This document shows, piece after piece, positions 1 through 10,222 of a stretch of DNA of 22,878 bases. The stretch comes from Didymodactylos carnosus (lineage: Eukaryota > Rotifera > Eurotatoria > Philodinida > Philodinidae), in assembly GCA_905250885.1 (NCBI GenBank), contig CAJNOQ010002732.1, forward strand, positions 1 through 22,878. The letters run 5' to 3'. The position numbers and the translations under genes were made by a program. The notes beneath the pieces are model-generated. The model ran no database searches. It saw nothing but the letters and a program-made list of their open reading frames with translations, and was not told the DNA's origin. Position 1 is the first letter of the stretch; each line of letters begins with the position of its first letter.

Positions 1-171
1 TCTGAAAAACTGGTTTTCCAGAAGGCTGGATCTTCGAAGATCTATGGGAAGCCTCCATGGTCATATTCGGCATCAGCATGCTCGATAACCTATAACCCCT
101 ATAATATTTTGGTTCAAGACCTTCAGGCTTCAGGTTTAACTAGAGGCAAGAAAGGGTTAAATTGTATTTAC
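1..171. repeat. Dispersed-repeat piece inside the last visible TIM44 intron
   Basis: The other TIM44 introns here are 54-104 nt, but this one is at least 171 nt and reaches the window edge. Its distal part holds TGAAAAACTGGTTTTCCA at 3-20, an exact 18-mer match to 19847-19864, followed in both places by a related GG(A/G)TCTTC(G/A)A stretch. The ATAACCTAT string near 88-100 recurs at 19122-19130 (inverted) and 19249-19257. This suggests a transposon-derived repeat inserted in the intron. The family is not recognised. Confidence 0.45.
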
Positions 172-1348
172 GTACGTATTAGCATCAAAAATTTTTTCTG
201 TTTTTAACAAATCTGTTTCCGATCGTTTACGTAATACTTTTGGTGGGCAATAACCTAATGGTCGTGTTAATTTTGTGGCGTCACCAACTTCTTCTTTAAT
301 TGTGCTCAGCCTCTACATATACACACAAAACAAACGTTCTCAGTCAACAGCACAAACACTACGTTTATTACTACATATACCTCAGATACTTTTTTGAATG
401 TAACTGTATCTGTTATTTGTTCAGTTGTTTCTGATATTTTTCCCGCCGCTTTTTGAGCTTGTTTTCCCATTTCTTGACCAAGTTCAGACGCTTTTTTCAT
501 GACGTCACTCTAAAATAAATGTACATAATCATCTGTCACTCATATTATATGCAAAACACATACGTCTTTAACTTTTTCTGTTATCTGATCAATCTTCTCT
601 CGTATGACTGTCGAACTTTTCATTGTTTCACGTTCAAGTGTTTTCTAAAATGAAACAATTATGAAGATAATCGAAATTTAAAATCCAGTGAACCATTACG
701 TATTTGTCGCGTGCTTCTTTTAAAGCTGTTGAATCTTCTAGTTTTTTCGCTTGTTCTCTGAATTTCTTAATATTATCCTAGACAAATAAAAATGATACAA
801 TTTAGTAACTTCAGAGAGAGAGAGAGAGAGAGAGAGACTATTTATAATATTCATCTACCTTAATATCTTTATTTTTACTGAATTCTTCTTGTATATCATC
901 CATCAACTTTGATAGAAAACCTTTCGGTTGTTGGGCATTACCACGGAACTAAAATGAAAAAATAAACTGATTGAAACATACCTTCACTCAAAAGAGAGAA
1001 TGTCTTCAACGACAATAAAAGTAACCAAGTTGAACAGTATCTATCCTCTTACCAGTATGAGAACTGGATTTAACGTAAAGTTGTTTGAGTTCACAAATGG
1101 ATTGTGATTTCTGGTTAAAATATGTAATTGCTGTTGTGTTATTAGTGAATGTCCTGTTGTTCTTGGGCATGATTGCTGAATTGTATATGAACGATTTGAT
1201 GATCGAGTCGACGATGGATTTTTTGTCAAAAGCTAAACCAACAAACAAAACACCATGTGCTTTAACGCATAAAACAAGAAAATTAAATGCTGTTACATAC
1301 CAATAAATTAGGAGCGCAAACTTTAGCTGTCGTTAAAACTTTTGCCAT
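172..1348 (-). CDS. TIMM44: TIM44, mitochondrial import inner membrane translocase subunit (5' part, partial)
   Basis: Tim44 tethers mtHsp70 to the TIM23 channel on the matrix side of the inner mitochondrial membrane and so powers protein import. Seven exons on the minus strand can be read, all joined by phase-0 introns: 1348-1301, 1232-1053, 948-859, 777-700, 644-564, 509-381 and 312-172. They give 249 residues. Residues 1-76 are Ser/Thr/Arg-rich with almost no acid, as in a matrix-targeting presequence. The block starting FRGNAQQPKGFLSKL (77-91) opens the conserved region and is followed by the helical FREQAKKLE segment, as in animal Tim44 (human GFLSGLLDN..., FRDEARRLE). VLRKRSE near residue 228 matches the RLRKRTE stretch ahead of the C-terminal domain. 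The membrane-binding C-terminal Tim44 domain is absent and must lie beyond the left edge, since human TIM44 has about 450 residues. Exon ends were chosen by frame and GT/AG. The identity is firm; exon 2 is supported only by frame and presequence-like composition. Confidence 0.88.
811..837. repeat. (AG)n microsatellite in TIM44 intron 3
   Basis: About twelve uninterrupted AG units lie in intron 3 of TIM44. On the coding strand this is a (CT)n pyrimidine tract, so length changes could affect splicing of the 90-nt exon 3 to exon 4. It is an ordinary simple-sequence repeat. Confidence 0.95.
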
Positions 1349-1824
1349 TGTAGAAATGTTTTTAATGATATTATTCACTGATACTGAAAAACTGAATGCA
1401 TAACAATTTTTCTACCACTGATCTCTTGCTGATACAATACGTTCTTGGTTTATATCAATTTTACAGTTGATTGAGATCGTACCAAAAAAAAACTCTATTG
1501 CAATCCATAATAACTCATTTAGTTGATCATTTTCTAAATTCGGACTAATAGATAAGCGAGACAGGGAGGTAGAACTTATGTGTACGGAATATTGTATTCT
1601 GACGTATTATTTTGCCAGATTTTTTTTATTTTGATGACCTTCACTAGTAGCAGAACGTAACCATAGATCATCTTGTCAGTTCGTAGTCAAACATAATGTA
1701 GTCTTTTCAGAAAGAAAAGCGATAAATATCTGCTAGCCTGATACATCCTATCATTGAATAAATTGTACAATTTTAAAGAAAAAAAAAGCTTGTAAAATAA
1801 TTTAATAACAAAATATAATTAAAA
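1349..1824. other. Spacer between NDUFAF3 (3' end) and TIM44 (5' end)
   Basis: These 476 bases separate two co-oriented genes. They must hold the TIM44 promoter and 5' leader and any NDUFAF3 3' UTR. I see no open frame, RNA gene or repeat of note, only A/T runs near 1480 and 1780. No canonical AATAAA follows the NDUFAF3 stop closely; the nearest AATAAA-like strings on that strand lie in its last codons. Confidence 0.6.
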
Positions 1825-2932
1825 CTAAGCTTTATTTATTTCATCATTATTAGTTAATTTTTTTGTCGCTCTCTTTTCCTTGACGCTTGTTCCTGTTAAT
1901 GATTTCACCTCCGAATTTGATATATTAATCTGACTCTCATTTTCATCTGTACTGTTTTTTCCCATTAATGGTGATTGTATATATTTTTTATCTGATCCCA
2001 ATTTTGATGCTCGATATGTCTCAACAACATTTCGTAGTGAATCACTTAAAGATTCGCCTTTTGTATAATCTTCGGTTGATTCGTAATATTGGCTTTTTGC
2101 TATTGCTTGACGTAATCCATACATTGAATCTTTAATATCTTTTTCGGGAAAAAATGCACCATATACCAAACGGTCATCATTTAATAAAAAATTGTAAGTT
2201 TCAACAGCTTGAGTCTAAACAAATAAGCAAATATAAGAGAAAGTATAAAATTTAGTGAAAATGATGGCTTACTGTCGGTAATATTTCAAAGCCAATTCTG
2301 AGATCTTTGAGATATTTAATTGTTTCTTTCGGTAACTGATTGTTTGGTGAACCAATTCCTAATATAAAAATATCTAAAGGAAGAAAGCAATAAATAATTG
2401 CGATTAATGACATGAGAAGGCTGAGTTCAATATACCCGGTTTCGGTTCTATAACAGATAAAATCGATAAAGACTCCGGTGTCATATCTTCTGGTTCAAAA
2501 ACCTATAAGAAAATTGATGTATTTTTTTTATTTTTGTTTGAGGTAAAATTTCAATTATTTCTGCTGAATACCCACATTCCAACAAATAAATTGTCTAGGA
2601 AAAGCAAACACTGCACCGACAATTCGAATTTCGTTGTTCAACTGGAATCCATCATTATATAAACCACTAATTAATGGTTTGATGTTTTTGTCTTCTTCTT
2701 TATCTAGAGCAGTTATTGTTGTTGGCTCATACTTTTCGGATGGATAACCCATTCTTCCTTCAGCTGGTAAACGAAGATAGGGGCTTAAAAATATTGATCG
2801 TTGTTGTGAATATATTTTTATCTGCTTTAATAATGATTTTATCATCGAATCATTGGTAATAGTAGAATATTGACGTGTTCTGTGCAAGCATATGAACATC
2901 GGACGTGAAGAGTTTCTAAGAAGGATATTCAT
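1825..2932 (-). CDS. NDUFAF3: NDUFAF3, mitochondrial complex I assembly factor (Mth938-domain protein)
   Basis: NDUFAF3 acts with NDUFAF4 in early assembly of the quinone-binding module of respiratory complex I. Four exons are read: 2932-2576, 2502-2436, 2373-2273 and 2214-1825, giving 304 residues. The Mth938 fold is clear: GFQLNNEIRIVGAVF (95-109, human GFMINGNRVLGPCALL), FICWN then V (115-120, human VVQWNV), an IEPKP..DIFILGIGS strand-loop (137-150, human LEPRIEIVVVGTGD) and YNFLLNDDRLVYGAFFP (182-198, human FNFLCHEGRVTGAALIPP). Joining exon 1 after WN keeps the human spacing exactly, which is why the GTGGGT donor was preferred over the next GTATTC. Residues 1-60 are basic and presequence-like. 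Unlike the 184-residue human protein, there is a polar C-terminal tail of about 100 residues. The ATG follows directly on a TTTTAG acceptor. Confidence 0.9.
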
Positions 2933-2938
2933 CTAAAA
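2933..2938 (-). promoter_or_regulatory. Splice acceptor abutting the NDUFAF3 start codon
   Basis: On the minus strand TTTTAG is followed at once by the ATG of NDUFAF3. Either a 5'-UTR intron ends here or a spliced leader is trans-spliced, as is known in bdelloid rotifers and other invertebrates. In both cases the mature leader would come entirely from upstream RNA. Confidence 0.45.
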
Positions 2939-5098
2939 TTGAGTATTAAAATAACAAACATATAATATCTGCTTATTACTTGTTTACAAAAAAGAATATA
3001 TTTTTGTTATTTTGTTTCTTAAACCAATTGATATATTTCACTCAAACGATAAATGGAAAAGTGACTAATCTTTACATCTAACCTCGTTTGAGTCATAACT
3101 TGAATGCAATACTTTGCTTTCTATTATAAGAAAGCGACATTGATTTATTTTTAATGCGCAAAAAAAAAGGCATCAAAATAATCAAAATGTATAAAAAAAA
3201 TATGAAATTTATAAAATAAACATATTATTCAAAAATAGTTCACCATTAAACACAGTTAATATTATCTGAACGATGGTGAGATAATTCGGACTAACATTAT
3301 CATTTTTCTTAAATTCGAAAATCATATTAAATTATTGTAAAAATCGTATCACAATCATTCGTATAGTATTCTTTAAAGTATTTTTGAACTAATCGCTTGT
3401 TAAACATTTCAAACTTATGTTTGTTCGATTTTAATATATGATAAATGATGAATTCACGAAAACAGAAATCTTAGTGCAACAGAGTAAACAAGTGCGAATA
3501 AAACTTTTTCCATCAGTAACAAAGTTCTAAATCGTGATCTACGATTCAATTGGAGACTATCATTTTAGAATATTGATCGTAAAAAGTGTGCACATAAACA
3601 AACTACTTATTTATTTTATAGACGACTCGACATTAACTTATTTAATACAGAATACGAAATGAACTGCGTAAATTCTTTTTTTGAATAAAACTAATGTTGT
3701 TGCCAAAGATACGGATAGTTTATTGTATTTCATACGTGCTCCTGTTATAGGAAATATTTGATAACTCGTAGACAATATGGATTTATTGGGTAAATTCCAC
3801 CTATCTATCTATCCATAATTGCTCTCATTCTCTTCTTTAGGCACTATGTTGAAATATCACTCATACTAACCGAGTCAGGACTAGACATTTGGATAAAATT
3901 CTTTGATTTCAGAAGAGCCTGTGCGAATAAAGTTATATGGACATGAGGCTAAAATATTGACATGCATTGTTCGTCCGCTAGATAAAAAATGCCACTGTAT
4001 TTTTGATTGATAAATTGTCGAAACATGGCAGGAGTATTCACCATTGACATTGAATTTATGATTTCGTTGGCAAACTACTAACTAAATACTAATTTGTGTT
4101 ATAATTAAAAATTTCATTCGATATTGTAAGAGCCAACCATCATGATTGTTATTAGAAATAAAAATTATAACGAGTTTATGATCAAACACATTTTCATCTG
4201 CCTTTTTAAACTGAACTTTAACAACAATTATATATAATGCTAAATAATAATTCGACAGTTACGAAACATCGATCACAATTATCACAACATCTATAACTCT
4301 TTCTTCAATCAAATATTCTCCATTTATCATTTTCAATTATCAACATCTTTTATGATTTATCAGGTTACGTAATTTTGATTAGAAAATATTCTTTTGATTT
4401 ATTCTCTATTTGTGTCTGGAATAACAAAAATGAGGTATTAAACAAAAATTAACTAATAGACATGCATAGACAAATAAGATAGAAATAAAAGATACAATTC
4501 TTATCGACAAAAATACAACAATTAGGACGGTGACAAATATAAAAAGAGAAAAAAAAACACAAACATATTTTTTTGACTGAAATCTAATTATGTTTAACAT
4601 GCAATAGATCACACTTTGTTCACATTTTTCCTATTACAGGTGTTTATATACCTCTAGAAACATTTTATACATACATTTTATAAAAGAAAAAAAGAATCCG
4701 TTTATGAGTAAAAGTTAGCTATAGTTTCAAAGATCTTATAGAAAATAAACTATGATGACATTAATAATTGATAAGTATAAAGGAAGGCAGAAAACTTGGC
4801 AAATAATGTTTTGTCTAACAATCGCCTGTACAAAATAATGTTTTTAATTATGAAAAAAGGATGATCGTGTAAAACAAACGATCAAATAGAGATAAATAAA
4901 TGACAAAAACTTCTGAAATAAAAATGATATGTCTGCATAGTCATTCCTAAAGAAATTGAATTTTTTAATCAATCAAGAATATACAAAAATAATCATGAGA
5001 AAAAAAAGGTTTAGCTACAAGAGAAATATGAGGTTTTAATATAGAAAACAAAAAAATAACAGAGTCATGTATTATATCACGTTTATTATCAATATGCA
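2939..5098. other. Long AT-rich spacer with possible coding relics
   Basis: About 2.2 kb lies between the 3' end of AMSH and the 5' end of NDUFAF3, so it should contain the NDUFAF3 promoter. No gene can be modelled. Two short plus-strand open stretches look less random than their surroundings: an ATG-to-stop frame of 32 codons near 3440-3530 (VQQSKQVRIKLF inside) and the stretch at 3912-4010 described separately. The open frame on the minus strand at 4406-4612 is Ile/Phe/Val-rich and looks like a by-product of AT content. No tRNA or inverted repeat was seen. Confidence 0.5.
3912..4010 (+). pseudogene. Possible WD40-like exon fragment
   Basis: A 32-codon open stretch follows a TTTCAG acceptor-like site and ends at TGA. 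It reads EEPVRIKLYGHEAKILTC and then IVRPLDKKC. The R-(I/V)-K-L-Y-G-H pattern with a following hydrophobic strand resembles the GH-containing start of a WD40 repeat. Just upstream, in another frame, a stretch reads SLILTESGLDIW, vaguely like the end of a WD blade. There is no gene model, no start and no partner exon, so it is at best a relic and may be chance. Confidence 0.2.
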
Positions 5099-5104
5099 TT
5101 TATT
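5082..5104 (-). terminator. AMSH polyadenylation signals
   Basis: Two AATAAA hexamers lie on the minus strand at 5104-5099 and 5087-5082, about 15 and 32 nt after the AMSH stop codon. This predicts a very short 3' UTR, in keeping with a compact gene. Confidence 0.6.
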
Positions 5105-5118
5105 AACAACAAATAAAA

Positions 5119-7212
5119 TTAATTTCGTAAATCAACAATTTTGCATTGAATAGTTGCATCATGGGATATATGAGATGAAGACTGTGAAAAATAATAATAT
5201 AGAAAAAGTAGAAAGAAAAGAGTTTTGGCTATTTATCTAACCTGATATAATGGTGGATTATTTGCATGTTCATGAAAACCCGTTTTATTGCATGTTGATA
5301 GAACTGGAATACCTCGATCATTTGTTAATGAAAATATACCAGTTCTCAAAACAAAAAATGGAATAAATGATTTATTTTCCAAAAATAGATTGCTCTTTTA
5401 TATTTAACATTTATCATGTTAAATTAAAATAATAATATGTTTTATTGAAGAAAATATAAAAAGTAGTATAATCTAGTCATTTCTATTACTTGATCAACAA
5501 TTGTATCTTGTTTTGAAGAAATTTTTATTAATAAATAAATTGTTTAAAAACTATCTTCTAATTTTAGATGATCAATCAATTAATTATATAATTTGATTAT
5601 TTTTGTATTTAAAATATTACTTACACATTAAATTTTGGACTTATGACAATTGCTATAGCTTCTGACAATAACATCTGATATGATAAATGAGTATGCAAAT
5701 CGACACTTGATAAAAATGCTGTTTGACTAGGATGCGTCTATTTAAATTGATTGAAAATAAATATTTTAAAGTTGTTAAAAATGATTTCTTGAACTTACAT
5801 GTATCCATCCTAGAGTAATTAAATCATTGCTTGTAATATATTCAACCATTTCTTCCTCTTTCTCTGTATCACATGAATCTACAACGGTAAAAATACATCA
5901 TACCTATGAAAAAATGTAACATTTTGATTAAAAGTTTACCTGGACCTCCATTTTGTTTTGGAACAACAATATGTGTAATTATGTATTGATTATTATCTGT
6001 CTAGAATTAAAAAATATTTACATTTCAATATTAAAAAAAACAAAACAATCTCTAATGTTTTACCTTTGATCCCGCTAAAACTCCACATGTTTCAATATTT
6101 CGTGTTGTATTTTGTTGAGCAACATTCAAAAATGTTGTAGTTATATCTAAAATGAAAAAAAAACGATTGTAAAACAAATATTAATTTTTCATAGTTAAAT
6201 ACTTTTACCTGATGGTATAACAACACGACGATAAGATATCAAATTTGAATAATTCGGCTTTGTTGAACGATCAACTTGGGGTCTAGAAAGAGACAAGAGA
6301 TGAAATATTAACTATATATAAATCGAAAAATTATTCTCTTTAACTCTTTTCTAATCTGAAATTGAACATTATCCGTTGCCGGTACAACAGACATATTTTT
6401 TGTTATTAATCCTGGCTGAGAATCAACATAATTTGATTTAATTTTTTGAGGTACAACATCATTTTCATTGTGATTACTTAAAAAAAATCAGAAAAATATC
6501 AACAATTTCAGTCTTACAAAGAGATTAAGATGTATATTACTTTGCTCCTTTTGTAAAAGTACTATTTTCACTAACATCCGAAGATTCTACTCGTTTGAGT
6601 TCATCCTAAAATAATTATATTATGTAAATCTTGAATTTCTATAATCTAAATACAAAATACAAACCGATGAGAGACTAATATTTTGTTCATATTTATCTTG
6701 AAGTTTTTTCTTGAGTTCTTCAGCACGTGGAAATGCTCTTGTTTTAATTACCTACAAAATGACAAAAGAAGAAAAAGTTAACATTCAGTAATTAACAGAT
6801 GATAAATGTAAAATGAATTTACCTCATTTACGTGATTTTTTTCTATATTCGATACCAAAGAATAATTGGGATGAAGTTTTCTCAATCCTTCAGCATGCAG
6901 ACTAAAGAAAATAAAAACGATTTATATTATGATTCAAATAAAGTTAAACAACATACATGATATATCGTGAATATAATATGAAACTTTCTTCTAATCGACC
7001 TAAAGTGAAGATATATTTTTTTTTCTTGAAAATTCTTTAAAGTACACACCATATCTATAGTGAACATCAGCTTGATCCAATAACTCTTGTGATGATTTAT
7101 AATAATAATCGATTGGTGTTTGTGGTTTAACTGGAATACGACACATCGTCTCTAACAACCATTGTACTTTTTCATGCGCTGTTTTTTTAATATCTTCTGT
7201 TATAACTGACAT
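5119..7212 (-). CDS. STAMBP: AMSH-family JAMM deubiquitinase (STAM-binding protein)
   Basis: AMSH is a zinc metalloprotease that cuts K63-linked ubiquitin chains from cargo on endosomes, working with STAM and ESCRT-III. Thirteen exons: 7212-7050, 6999-6957, 6901-6823, 6751-6665, 6605-6541, 6476-6345, 6282-6209, 6146-6064, 6000-5940, 5878-5799, 5737-5625, 5344-5242, 5181-5119. They total 381 residues (human 424). Residues 8-100 match the N-terminal USP8-dimer/MIT-like helical domain. PQVDRSTKP at 191-199 fits the STAM SH3-binding motif PX(V/I)(D/N)RXXKP. The JAMM site is complete: E233 in ETCG, H289-T-H291-P and D302. The second, structural zinc site of AMSH is also present: H304, C345, H351 and H353. 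Introns are 50-71 nt except one of 280 nt. The ATG at 7212 is the first in frame; the open frame continues 5' only through a TTG. The exon 12 acceptor (TTGAG) is weak. AMSH versus AMSH-LP cannot be separated here. Confidence 0.93.
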
Positions 7213-7232
7213 GTTCAATTTTACATTAAAAT

Positions 7233-7238
7233 CTGAAA
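7233..7238 (-). promoter_or_regulatory. Splice acceptor just upstream of AMSH
   Basis: TTTCAG on the minus strand ends 20 nt before the AMSH ATG. An in-frame stop follows between it and the ATG, so it cannot extend the protein. It could close a 5'-UTR intron or be a trans-splice acceptor. Confidence 0.35.
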
Positions 7239-7785
7239 TAGAATGAAAGTAGTAGATGTATTAAGTTATTTGACTTAATTAATGTGAAATGTTTCTTATT
7301 GAATATGATATGATAAAATCTCCAGACAGTTTATCGGATCACTATCCTAGTAAATGTATGTGTATACAAGTGTTTGGATTTTTTAAAAGTAAAAAAAGTA
7401 CTTATGAATTTTAATATTTCAGTAAATATTTGTCAAATTGATTTATAAAAATATTTTTCAAATAATTAATTAATTACTTTTCGAAATTTGTATGTGTCTA
7501 AGTATTTGATCTTACATACATTCACTAGGACTAAGTCTTACGTATAGAGTTGTTCAGTTTAGACACGTTTCACTAAAATATTTTATTTGGTACAGAAAGC
7601 ACATATACACACGTGTCGAGTTATAGAAGTGAACAGACTGGATACAAATTCTATACAAATGTAGAACATAGCTGTAATACGTTTCTATCATTCTACATAA
7701 AGATGAATCGCTATATTGATTACCGATATAGATATGATATAGATAGAGCATTCATTTGAGGTGTATATGTTAATCTGCTATTTGG
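7239..7785. other. Upstream region of AMSH
   Basis: AT-rich sequence that should contain the AMSH promoter. The 65-codon minus-strand open frame at 7554-7751 is rich in Tyr, Ile and Cys and resembles no family I know, so it is left out as chance. No repeats or RNA genes seen. Confidence 0.5.
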
Positions 7786-9150
7786 CTAAAATTTTTTATA
7801 CATCGTCTTCAATTCTTTCACTTGTACACCAGATCTCATATAATATCTGTAAGAAGCAGAAACAAGATTTTCTAAATTGATTATTGAACATGTTGATCTT
7901 TCGAATGAATTTAGATGAAGCACTTGTACTCGTTTACGTATTCTATGTCTGTCTATAACAGAATAATTAATAAATCTTGAATAGCAAATATATTCTTGTA
8001 ACGCTCATTTAAAAAGACATAAGAAGCTGTCTCTATGGACTTTTCCGAAAAGTTCTCAACTAAATCGTCATAATTTGAATGTTGTTGAATCTTGTACGAG
8101 AAATCACAACTTCCCGATTGATACTATTTTCTTTAGCATCAGTAAATGAAGGCACCATGTGGTATATGCCTTAGTTTTTTGACAATTTTAGGTGTTGTTT
8201 CTCAAATCCTGTAAAACAGAAGAGATATATCCCATCAAAGTGCTGATGTGGTCTAGACCATTTCTGACTGTTTCATAAAATTGCCTGATAGATAAACACT
8301 TTTTTGTCATAAACGATTTTGTTCATTTTTGATAGTGTCTTTGTTGAGTTGTTATTATTGTTGTATCATTAACTAAATATTCTTACAAAGTCATGAGTGA
8401 TTGATTATTAACGGAACATAACTAACAGTAATTGAAGGAACGAGAAGAACAGAATTATCGAAGAATAATCTATGAACAGACATAGAAATGGTTTGTCACT
8501 ATTGAGAACTCGAAAACGACTACGGAGAAGAGTATACTGAAATATCTCGCTTTATAGCATTTTCTAGACAATCATACACAGTTTTAAAAAAGTGTACTGC
8601 ATATAAACTTCACACCTTCTGTTCAACATACGTTCAAAATCATCTTCTTTTACTAATCGAATACTTGCAAGAAATATACTTTGAAATTCAAGTCAACTTA
8701 TTTACAAAACTCGTAAACTTGAACAAAAAAAATATCATGAAAAACTTGTTTAGTATATATATCATAAAGGATTAACATGAAATATTTCGAAAAAGAAATG
8801 ATTTATTCATCTTCTGCATTACGATAGCATAAATGGATAGTAAGTACAGGAGCTAACAATAAACATACATCATCATCATTACTGCCCGTACTATCGACCG
8901 TATACGTTTTCTGTTTCCTAATACTTTATCGTCGAGCGTCACAACAGCATAATCTCTACCAGAATAATCATCAATGATTTTAAACTTATTATTATTTAAT
9001 CTTATTGTACTAATTATTCATGTTACAATAAATTTAGTTTTATTGGCTTCAAATATGTAAAATTAAAGTACCATAAACGTTACAAGCATATATTACTTCG
9101 ACGACTGAAGGAGTAGCGGATTAACTTAGTGGTCGCAACAAATGTAGTTG
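7786..9150 (-). pseudogene. Cluster of coding-like fragments, probable decayed gene of unknown family
   Basis: Several minus-strand stretches read like protein but sit in different frames and lack starts. The clearest, 8004-7786, is open for 72 codons to a TAG and contains DRHRIRKRVQVLHLNSFERS and SASYRYYMRSGVQVKELK. Upstream pieces, near 8130-7953, 8700-8600, 8570-8420 and 9000-8803, include NYDDLVENFSEKSIETASY, IRLVKEDDFERMLNRRC, LRSRFRVLNSDKPF and KIIDDYSGRDYAVVTLDDK; the last group ends in LCYRNAEDE and a stop. The mixed charged and hydrophobic composition is unlike the Phe/Ile/Tyr-rich chance frames elsewhere. I recognise no domain. It may be a dead host gene, an old transposon, or short exons of a live gene whose introns I cannot place. 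Confidence 0.3.
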
Positions 9151-9550
9151 ACGCAGAATGATCAGTTACAAATAAATTAAATTTATTTGATTGAAAAACA
9201 AATATAGAGAAAAGTTAACATCGTATTGCACAGGTGTGTAAAAAGTGAAAAAAAATCATGTAAAATTTGAGTAACGCGTATGTTGATCGTAATACAAAAA
9301 AGTCGTTTTTTTATCGTACATAAAATATTGTCATCTATTTTACAAACGAAGAAAGCAAAAATGCAATTTTTGTGTGATAAAACCATCTGTTTGAAAACTA
9401 GTTTTACTAGCTAAGTGTTTTACAAATGTCACGACAATTTACACATCAAACACCGTCATTACTCACTGCGAACATAATTACTTCACGTATCAATTATCAA
9501 TCATTTTTCTGAGAGGCGTTTGACTATTTCTAACAATAATAATATATAAC
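9151..9550. other. Spacer left of the MITE
   Basis: Low-information AT-rich DNA. A 67-codon minus-strand open frame at 9183-9386 is Phe/Ile/Cys-rich and unrecognised; I treat it as chance. Nothing else seen. Confidence 0.5.
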
Positions 9551-10222
9551 GATGCGCACAGTGCAAATTTGCGTCAAAAATTCTTTTCGACTTTATTATA
9601 CACCATTCGCTAGAGTTTTTCGAGCTGATCAAGAATATGTAGTTGTTAATCTTTCGAAACGTTTTTTTCGTGTCGAAAAAACTCGAAAAAACAACGTTGT
9701 TCGAAAAAGTTAGATTTTTCGACTTGGGATTTTAGTCGGAACGTTCAAACTATTTTTTCGTATTCAGCGTTAAAAGCTGAATTAAAAAATGATATTAAAT
9801 TCATTTCGAAGGTAAACGCCTGTCCACCATAGACGTTCGAATGAATCATTGAAAAAGAAAGATGAGCCATCTTGTAAACTTATCTAGTATTTTGTGTCAA
9901 GGGATGGAACCGTCGTATCAATGGTATAGTATCTGCCGTGAGCCCAGCTTTAAAAGTAGGGTTCGCTTTTTTTAAAATTTTGCTTCATTGTCGAAAAAAT
10001 TCATTTTTTCTAAATCTGAGGCGAAAACGTCGTAATTCTGCTCGTAATTCTCAGTTTTTCTCTATCAAGAATTCAACTTTTGAGCAAAACAAACATCTCT
10101 TGACACAAAAAAGTTTCGAAAAATTAACAACTACATATTCTTGATCAGCTCGAAAAACTCTAGCGAATGGTGTATAATAAAGTCGAAAAGAATTTTTGGC
10201 GCAAGTTTGCATTGTGCGCATC
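9551..10222. mobile_element. MITE-like element with ~126-bp terminal inverted repeats
   Basis: The first 126 bases (9551-9676) and the last 126 (10222-10097, reversed) are inverted copies starting GATGCGCACA(G/A)TGCAAA. Over the outer 105 bases I count about four mismatches, roughly 96% identity, and the match fades with small indels further in. The 420-bp interior holds no convincing gene; it is rich in TTCGA and TTTTTCG motifs. The open frames that cross it (9938-10144 plus, 10051-10251 minus) lie mostly in the inverted arms. Size and structure fit a non-autonomous DNA transposon mobilised in trans. A clean target-site duplication is not evident; ATAAC occurs beside the left end and 5 bases beyond the right end. 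The high arm identity suggests a recent insertion or fold-back sequence correction. Confidence 0.75.

Noticed and set aside
1006-1248. 80-codon minus-strand frame starting within TIM44 intron 1
   Set aside because: It overlaps TIM44 exon 2 in another frame; the exon 2 frame joins both neighbours in phase and looks like a presequence.
1085-1306. 73-codon plus-strand frame
   Set aside because: It is antisense to TIM44 exons 1 and 2, with no independent support.
4406-4612. 68-codon minus-strand hydrophobic frame
   Set aside because: Ile/Phe/Val-rich, as expected by chance from A-rich DNA; no splice or start context.
7554-7751. 65-codon minus-strand frame upstream of AMSH
   Set aside because: Tyr/Ile/Cys-rich, no family resemblance, and lies in the promoter region.
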